64,000 bases of DNA from Amphiura filiformis (taxonomy: Eukaryota; Echinodermata; Ophiuroidea; Amphilepidida; Amphiuridae): contig NC_092644.1 in NCBI RefSeq assembly GCF_039555335.1, positions 49,303,281 through 49,367,280 on the forward strand. The letters are read 5' to 3'. The position numbers were made by a program, and so were the translations under genes. Below, piece by piece: positions 59,253-64,000 of the stretch (positions are counted from its first letter, which is position 1; each line of letters opens with the position of its first letter). The notes below the pieces were generated by a model. The model searched no databases and was not told the DNA's origin. It was given only the letters and a program-made list of their open reading frames with translations.

Positions 59253-59607
59253 GGGTACTACACCCCTGGCCAATTTTGTGCCTATTTTTGCATTTTTCTC
59301 AAAAATTATAGCGCATTGGCCATTGGGGTCAAGTAAGATATGTATAGTATAGGGGCAAGGACTACAACTACTGCACTGGAAATTTTATTTCAGCACATAC
59401 AATAGTTGTGGAGTTACAGTCAAAAATGAGGGAAAACCAATATTTGATCAATAAATTAATAACTACTTGCTTTGAGTTGCTGAATTTTGAGTACAGTAGT
59501 TGTAGTCCTTGCCCTATAATATACATATCTTACTTGTCACCAATGTGCTATAATTTTTGAGAAAAATGCAAAATAGGCAAAAAAATTGGCCAGGGGTGTA
59601 GTACCCC
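59253..59607. mobile_element. Palindromic TTAA MITE (GGGGGTACTACACCCC family), copy 6
   Basis: It is flanked by TTAA (59249-59252, 59608-59611). GGACTACAACTACTGCACTG subfamily. Ends slightly shortened to GGGTACTACACCCC. Confidence 0.85.
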
Positions 59608-59619
59608 TTAAAATTATAA

Positions 59620-60136
59620 TACTTTAGGCCAACAATTTAGCTGTAGTGAGGTCCAAAAGTTTCTATAATTCCAGGATAGATATTTCATTTTCAATGAAAA
59701 TAATTTCAATATCCTACTCTAAAGGTTTGTGATCATCCCTAAAATGGCCATGACCGATCTTTCTCTTCAAGGGATCCACAGATTCCGCTGGATTAACCAA
59801 GGGTTGCTACATTCATCAAGGTTGGCTACCCAGGCGAATCCACAGGGTACAGTGGGCAGAACACATTAATGCATGAATAGAGCGGCTTTATGCCTAGATA
59901 CTTATCTAAAATATCACCTTTGCAAAAAATATATTAGACACAAAGATATTGGTGAAGTTTATCAAATCTGGGTCGAAACTTTTGATTTGCAATGTCATTA
60001 ATGATCAAGAAGGCATCTCATTTTGTGGGCTATCGTAATATTCTTGCTTCTTGAGTTTAATAGGTTTTATTTGTAGGTATTCTGCTACTTAATTTTAATG
60101 TATGTAAATATTTCATTATGTTAATTACATTTGTAG
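59620..60136. other. Region upstream of gene B's first coding exon
   Basis: The last 30 bases are T-rich and end in CATTTGTAG immediately before the ATG, an acceptor-like context that suggests an upstream untranslated exon. Nothing else is seen. Confidence 0.4.
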
Positions 60137-60421
60137 ATGGCTACTTTTGAAGATATGGCCCAGAGGATAAAGCACATGAGTCCAGAAGAAATTGCTGTTG
60201 TGTTCAGCCAGCTTCAACGTGGCCAGTTGGTTTTGCAAGATGGAAACTCACAAGAGCAGGATGAAAGGATGGCAGATGGTCCACCAAGGGATGGAAGAGA
60301 AGTGGACAGGTACCATCGAGAACAAGATCCTCGACCACATATGCCGCAACAAGAATTTCCAGACCAACCTGCTCAAATGCAGCAAGACTTCATGGACGAT
60401 CATCTGCAGTTAGCTCAATCG
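60137..60421 (+). CDS. Gene B exon 1: N-terminal helical region
   Basis: This exon holds 95 codons from ATG, in context TGTAGATGG, ending phase 0 at TCG|GTAAGG. It encodes MATFEDMAQRIKHMSPEEI, AVVFSQLQRGQLVLQDG, then a hydrophilic Asp/Arg/Gln/Pro-rich stretch with QEFPDQPAQMQQDFMDD. The SPEEIAVVFSQLQRG part looks like a short amphipathic helix pair. The last codons and the donor overlap a tRNA-like A-box (TTAGCTCAATCGG); see the findings. Confidence 0.7.
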
Positions 60422-63400
60422 GTAAGGCGCTAGATTTTGGAGAGTGAGTGCTTGATGGTACAAGTTCAGGTCTCCCACAGTGTCTATTTCTGTTCTCATA
60501 CAAAAACTGAGGTAGCTTGGGTTTGCACCAGTAGAGCTGCATCCCTGCTAGGAGTGAAATTGTACAAAATAATGCACGTGTACTGAGATTTTGATGCGTC
60601 TAATGCACAAGCCCTGCTGAGTGACCTACTTTACATGTCTTCATGTCCTGTGTTGGTTTGATGGGTGAGCATGGGGTGTTGCAGGTTGGGTTATAGCTGG
60701 TGAGGGGAGATCAATTCACATGTCTGACTGGTAGAGGTCACTGAGTAGATTTTCATCTTATATTCAGGGACGGATTTAAGCAGTGGCCCGGTGGCCCGGG
60801 GCCAGTGGATTTTGCTGGAAGTTTACTGGCCCGGCGGGCCACTATATTTTTGAGCCTGATATGACACTTACGAGACAAGATATCAGTGATGGTCATATTT
60901 ACAGTTGTCTGCTCTTCCTGTCACTTGAAAATTATATCTTTATTCAATTGGTTTTTTTTTGTATAATATTTATATTCTTATTCTTGCGTTGCTAGCAAGT
61001 TGGAAATATACGGCCGCTTTTTACGATGATAGTAGGCCTATGTACTACTTAGCTCTTCTATGCGCTACATAATTATATCTGATGATGATAGCGATACCGC
61101 AAATACCGCCTAGTTTGAAACTTTCGGAACTAATAAAGGCAGGACTAAGTACTACTGACTGAACTTGTGTTAGTGACTATACTCTCTACATTGAGTATAT
61201 TCAGTACAAAATAAATTAAAATGTTAAGGTTTGCTTGACTTTAAGGGCTCGGACAGTGATGTTTCCACATATTTTTTGTGGGACCTGAGAGCGCATCAGA
61301 CATATCGAATTGCATTTTGAAAATGAGGAATATCAAATAATTTTGATTTTTTGATATTTGCGATATGATACACATTGTATGATGACAAATGATTATAAAT
61401 TGATATAGATTTTTCCCCAAAAGCACCAACAAAGGTTGGGTGGGTTTTTTTTGCAGTAACATATTGAAAAAGCTGGGCCAGTAAATTTATTGCAGGGCCA
61501 CTAGATTTGCCATTTCACTGAAAACTGAAACCTAAGTCTGTCCCTGCTTACATTGTTTTTAAATATCTAGATTGCGTATATAATTGCATATATTAAGATA
61601 TAATACTATTACAGTGGGAATTCTAATTGAATGAACACAGCTTTCAACAGCTGTATTCGATCCAACCGCGATCATATTTTGCATTTTTCAAACTACAACC
61701 GTACAACGTGAACGCACAACCTTGGATACAATACTAACCAATCATGAGTGCGTTGGCAAGGTTGGATTCATTTCAGCGTTACCTACACACAGTCGCGCGC
61801 TGGCGTACATCATGCAGTGTACACAAAAAAAAGTTGTCACGCTATGTCAGGCTGTGTTCATTCAATTGGAATTTTCACTGTAGTATATCTTTATATGTAT
61901 GCAATATGCAAATCTATATGTAATGGGTTGGAGGAGTCACGCCTCTTGGTGACAGGGTCTTGATGCTTCTGTCTCTTCCAGGCTAACCACTGGGTCTCTT
62001 TTCTTGTTTTCTTTTGTATGTATTTGGTAATTTTACTTTGCTGTATGATGTATTTTAGTCAAATTTGTAAAATTGAATAAATTAAAGTAAACATCTTTAT
62101 GACTGCACTATAAATCTGTGGCTTTTGTTGCTGATTTTGCAGGGAGAGCATGATCTGATGGCCAGTCATGACTTACAGATAGAGCAAGAGCTTCTGCTGA
62201 GACGATTGCAAATGCAGAGAGAAATTGAATTACAAGTGCAGCAAGAGATGGTGATGCGTGGTGTGAGTGGAGATCTGTTGAGGGAGAGATTATTGCAGTC
62301 ACGTCTAAGTAAAGCATTAGAGTCTTCCACCTCAGATGAACAGGCAAACATATTTGCTGCAAGAATGATGGGAGCATCTGGAGACAGGATGATGGGATCT
62401 CCTAGAGACAGGATGATGGGGTCCCCTGGAGACAGGATGATGGCTGGTCCTAGTGGTAAGTCATGCCCTTTCAAGTCAAACACAGTATCTGCAGTAAATA
62501 AGGCAAAAAAATAAATTGTTGTGTTGCCCTCAAGTGGGAAAAATGGGAAAGTTTGGTAGATTTTCTTTCTTTCTTTTTTTTTTTTTTTTAAATCCCCACT
62601 AATATTAAATAATGCTTCTTCCATTAGGGGCATGGTCAATTTTTAAATATATCTGTAAAAATCGTCATTCAAAAAAACAATTTTCAGGATTTAGGGTAAG
62701 TCGCTGAGGGCAACACAACAATTTTTTTTGGGGGGGGGCCTAATAGTGATACTGTATTTTACTTCATAGTCAAGTAATATTGAATCAGTTGCCACCCAAA
62801 GTAAAAAAAAACCAATACGAACATCAAGTTCTTCATATTGACATTGAATGTTAATTTCAATCACAGTAATAATGGGTACACCCACAAACATTTTTATATG
62901 AAACAAAAAAATGTATGTCCTTTTGTTTAGAAAACAATTGCTTCAAAGATTTCTATTTTAAATATTCACTTAATTACTAATCATTCAAGGGACTCTTTTT
63001 TCAATTACAGATCCAACTGACATGGAACAATTACCTCACATTCCTTTAGAACCAGTAATACCACCGCACCTGCTGGAAGATGTATCTGTGATCAAACAAA
63101 AACTACAACAAGGAGATACTCAAATGAATGCCAAAGCCCTGGATGTCTTAGCACAGCTTGGAAGACAGCTTAGGGAGCAGCAACAAAATAGGGAATTCCC
63201 CAGCCAACCTGAACGTCAGCTGTATGATACGGATCAGGCAGTGTCTGTTACAATGCCATTGGTTTCTGAAGGTCAACTCTATGAAACTGCACAAATACCT
63301 GCTCCAGTAACATTGCCTCTGGTATCTGAGGGTCATATGGTAAGCATGAGTGAGCATGGTGTACCAGAAACTTCTGTTGGACTTGTGAACATTTCCGACA

Positions 63401-63669
63401 ATATAACACCTTCATCAGAGTTGTCTAAATGCCTTGTACCAGAATCCAGCATGACCTCATCATCCTTATCAATGATGCCAATGCCGCAAACTGTGTTCTC
63501 TGATCAGGGAGACCACCAACCTGCAGTCCTGCAAGCTGATGGTGCCCTTTCACACCTGGATAGACATGTTGGTCCAGATGTAAATTTGATACAGCCGATG
63601 ATACCAAATGAGCAAGGATTTCCCATGATGGGAAGAGTAGGCAGTGAGGCAATGGGCCAAGAAAGTGAT
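60137..63669 (+). CDS. Gene B: Gln/Met-rich protein sharing a module with gene A (spliced, partial at the right)
   Basis: Gene-level entry for three plus-strand exons: 60137-60421, 62143-62455 and 63011-63669. Phases agree (0, then 1, then 0) and the last exon ends at a good donor (GAAAGTGAT|GTAAGT), so the gene continues beyond the window. The 420 residues seen hold an N-terminal helical stretch, a Gln/Leu-rich probable coiled coil, a GDRMMGSP repeat, and a 35-residue module shared with gene A. No RRM or zinc finger is visible yet; if the similarity to gene A extends, they may lie in the missing 3' part. The name and function are not recognised. Confidence 0.7.
60422..60764. other. Gene B intron 1, 5' part
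   Basis: The first 60 bases resemble a tRNA-derived SINE head (A-box across the donor, a weak B-box AAGTTCAGGTC at about 60,462). The remainder is unremarkable. Confidence 0.35.
60765..61547. mobile_element. hAT-like element, CAGGGACGGATTTAAG ends, 8-bp target duplication
   Basis: CAGGGACGGATTTAAG at the left and CCTAAGTCTGTCCCTG at the right are imperfect inverted ends of the hAT type. Flanks CTTATATT (60757-60764) and CTTACATT (61548-61555) match at seven of eight bases. Further arms: TGGCCCGGGGCCAGTG, GTTTACTGGCCCGGCGG, and CTGGGCCAGTAAATTTATT. A solo arm of another MITE is nested at 61,241-61,410. Confidence 0.75.
61241..61410. repeat. Solo arm of the GACAGTATTTATTGTGGGAC MITE family, nested in hAT-like element
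   Basis: TTAAGGGCTCGGACAGTGAT, ATATTTTTTGTGGGACC, GCATCAGACATATCGAATTG, ATACACATTGTATGATGA follow the left arm of the full copy at 47.2 kb. The other arm is missing. Confidence 0.65.
61610..61882. mobile_element. MITE, ACAGTGGGAATTCTAATTG ends
   Basis: TACAGTGGGAATTCTAATTG, AATGAACACAGC is mirrored by GCTGTGTTCATTCAATTGG, AATTTTCACTGTA. Inner arms are CG-richer and partly paired. It lies in gene B intron 1. Confidence 0.75.
62143..62455 (+). CDS. Gene B exon 2: Gln/Leu-rich coiled coil and GDRMMGSP repeats
   Basis: This 313-base exon has acceptor GATTTTGCAG and donor TAGTG|GTAAGT, phase 0 in and 1 out. It encodes ASHDLQIEQELLLRRLQMQR, EIELQVQQEMVMRGV, with heptad-like Leu/Ile spacing, then LLRERLLQSRLSKALE. 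It ends with three copies of GDRMMGSP encoded by a 24-base tandem repeat at about 62,376-62,450. The frame beyond the donor stops within a MITE, which confirms that splicing is needed. Confidence 0.75.
62501..62742. mobile_element. MITE with TTGTGTTGCCCTCA-type ends, copy 2
   Basis: TTGTTGTGTTGCCCTCAAGT at the left and GCTGAGGGCAACACAACAA at the right are inverted. It is internally matched to copy 1 at 9,569-9,848. It begins 45 bases downstream of exon 2's donor. Confidence 0.75.
63011..63669 (+). CDS. Gene B exon 3: LLAELGQILRE-like module and repeats
   Basis: This 659-base exon has acceptor TCAATTACAG and donor GTAAGT, phase 1 in and 0 out. It encodes VIPPHLLEDVSVIKQKLQQG and MNAKALDVLAQLGRQLREQQ, which align with gene A exon 3 (MTDIVKHIESGN, TVKLLAELGQILREKD). 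Next are two copies of a repeat of about 20 residues, QLYDTDQAVSVTMPLVSEG and QLYETAQIPAPVTLPLVSEG, then a Ser/Met/Pro-rich disordered region. The shared module probably mediates dimerisation or a common partner contact; that is inference. Confidence 0.75.
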
Positions 63670-63754
63670 GTAAGTTGTAGTTTCAATCATCTGGGAATCG
63701 TAAATGAAAGAATGAATAAAATCTAGTCAACCAGATTATTCCACATACCTTGGG

Positions 63755-63895
63755 AGAAAGCCTAGGCTCATACACCTATTCCGAATCATATGCCATAGGC
63801 TTTGTGTTGTGATCATTTCGATCAGTGGTTCATAATAAAGAAAGCATGATCCAGTTGACATAGCAATGGTCATATTTTAACATAAGCGAATAAGA
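63755..63895. repeat. Interspersed repeat shared with 3,700-3,860
   Basis: Same word order as the copy at the left end of the window: GGCTCATACACCTATTCCGA, CATATGCCATAGGCTTTGTG, GTGATCATTTCGATCAGT, CATGATCCAGTTGACATAGC. It is in the gene B intron after exon 3. Confidence 0.6.
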
Positions 63896-64000
63896 CATGG
63901 CCTTAATCACCAAGAGGGAGTAGATATCAAATCAAATTGACATTTACATGGACGATTAAGGTCAATTTGATGGACAGCAGAAGAAGTATTGCACTGCTTT

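Noticed and set aside
60405-60480. A functional tRNA gene
   Set aside because: The A-box is good, but the B-box is weak, the acceptor stem does not pair and the segment overlaps a coding exon; a SINE-like relic is the most that can be said.
62166-62639. 157-residue minus-strand frame
   Set aside because: It is antisense to gene B exon 2; its repeats (PIILS) are the reverse of the GDRMMGSP coding repeat.

Overview
This window reads as nuclear DNA of a marine invertebrate animal, most likely a deuterostome such as an echinoderm or hemichordate. The signs are small phase-conserved exons with GT-AG borders in long AT-rich introns, frequent AGGCCTA words, CR1/L2-like LINE remnants with an 'AAAGCGCTATATAAA' tail, and a very high density of palindromic non-autonomous DNA transposons (MITEs). 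There is no bacterial-style operon, no CRISPR array and no convincing tRNA or rRNA gene. The exact taxon is inference.

Three gene models are supported by splice sites and matching codon phases. Gene A (minus, about 20.8-56.4 kb) has at least 19 exons and would encode about 1,900 residues. It has a short N-terminus, an Arg-Ser domain, a Tyr/Ser/Thr/Gln-rich prion-like segment, six RRM-like repeats, a second RS/SP region with a matrin/U1-type C2H2 zinc finger, small linker exons, three more single RRM exons, and a last known exon with three tandem RRMs. Nearly all borders are phase 0, and all twelve RRMs share a YF-S-x-YG helix and an H-x-I signature before the last strand. It is probably a nuclear RNA-binding protein related in domain content to matrin-3/ZNF638/RBM20, but the RRM number is far larger and I do not recognise it as a named gene.

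Gene B (plus, from 60,137, cut by the right edge) lies head-to-head with gene A. Three exons encode a Gln/Met-rich protein whose third exon carries a module of about 35 residues (core 'ALDVLAQLGRQLRE') that matches the start of gene A exon 3 ('TVKLLAELGQILRE'). The two neighbours are therefore probably ancient duplicates or share a partner-binding module.

Gene C (minus, about 0.5-17.0 kb) joins a CpG-rich 5' exon with a nearby CRE, a small exon encoding a duplicated nine-residue motif, and a long exon encoding two tandem SGNH/GDSL-hydrolase-like domains. In both domains the nucleophile Ser of the GDS block is Asp and no clear catalytic His is seen, so it looks like a pseudoenzyme.

Between exons, the window is mostly mobile-element debris: six copies of one palindromic TTAA-flanked MITE, five further TTAA-type elements (three of which interrupt LINE reverse-transcriptase remnants exactly at TTAA), hAT-like elements with 8-bp target duplications, several hairpin families ending in ATATGTGA, a TACCGTA-ended family, and two tandem-repeat arrays (about 120 and 143 bp units). 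Gene A also shows a 404-bp tandem duplication cutting through its RS exon and several single-base frame breaks that look more like assembly errors than gene death.
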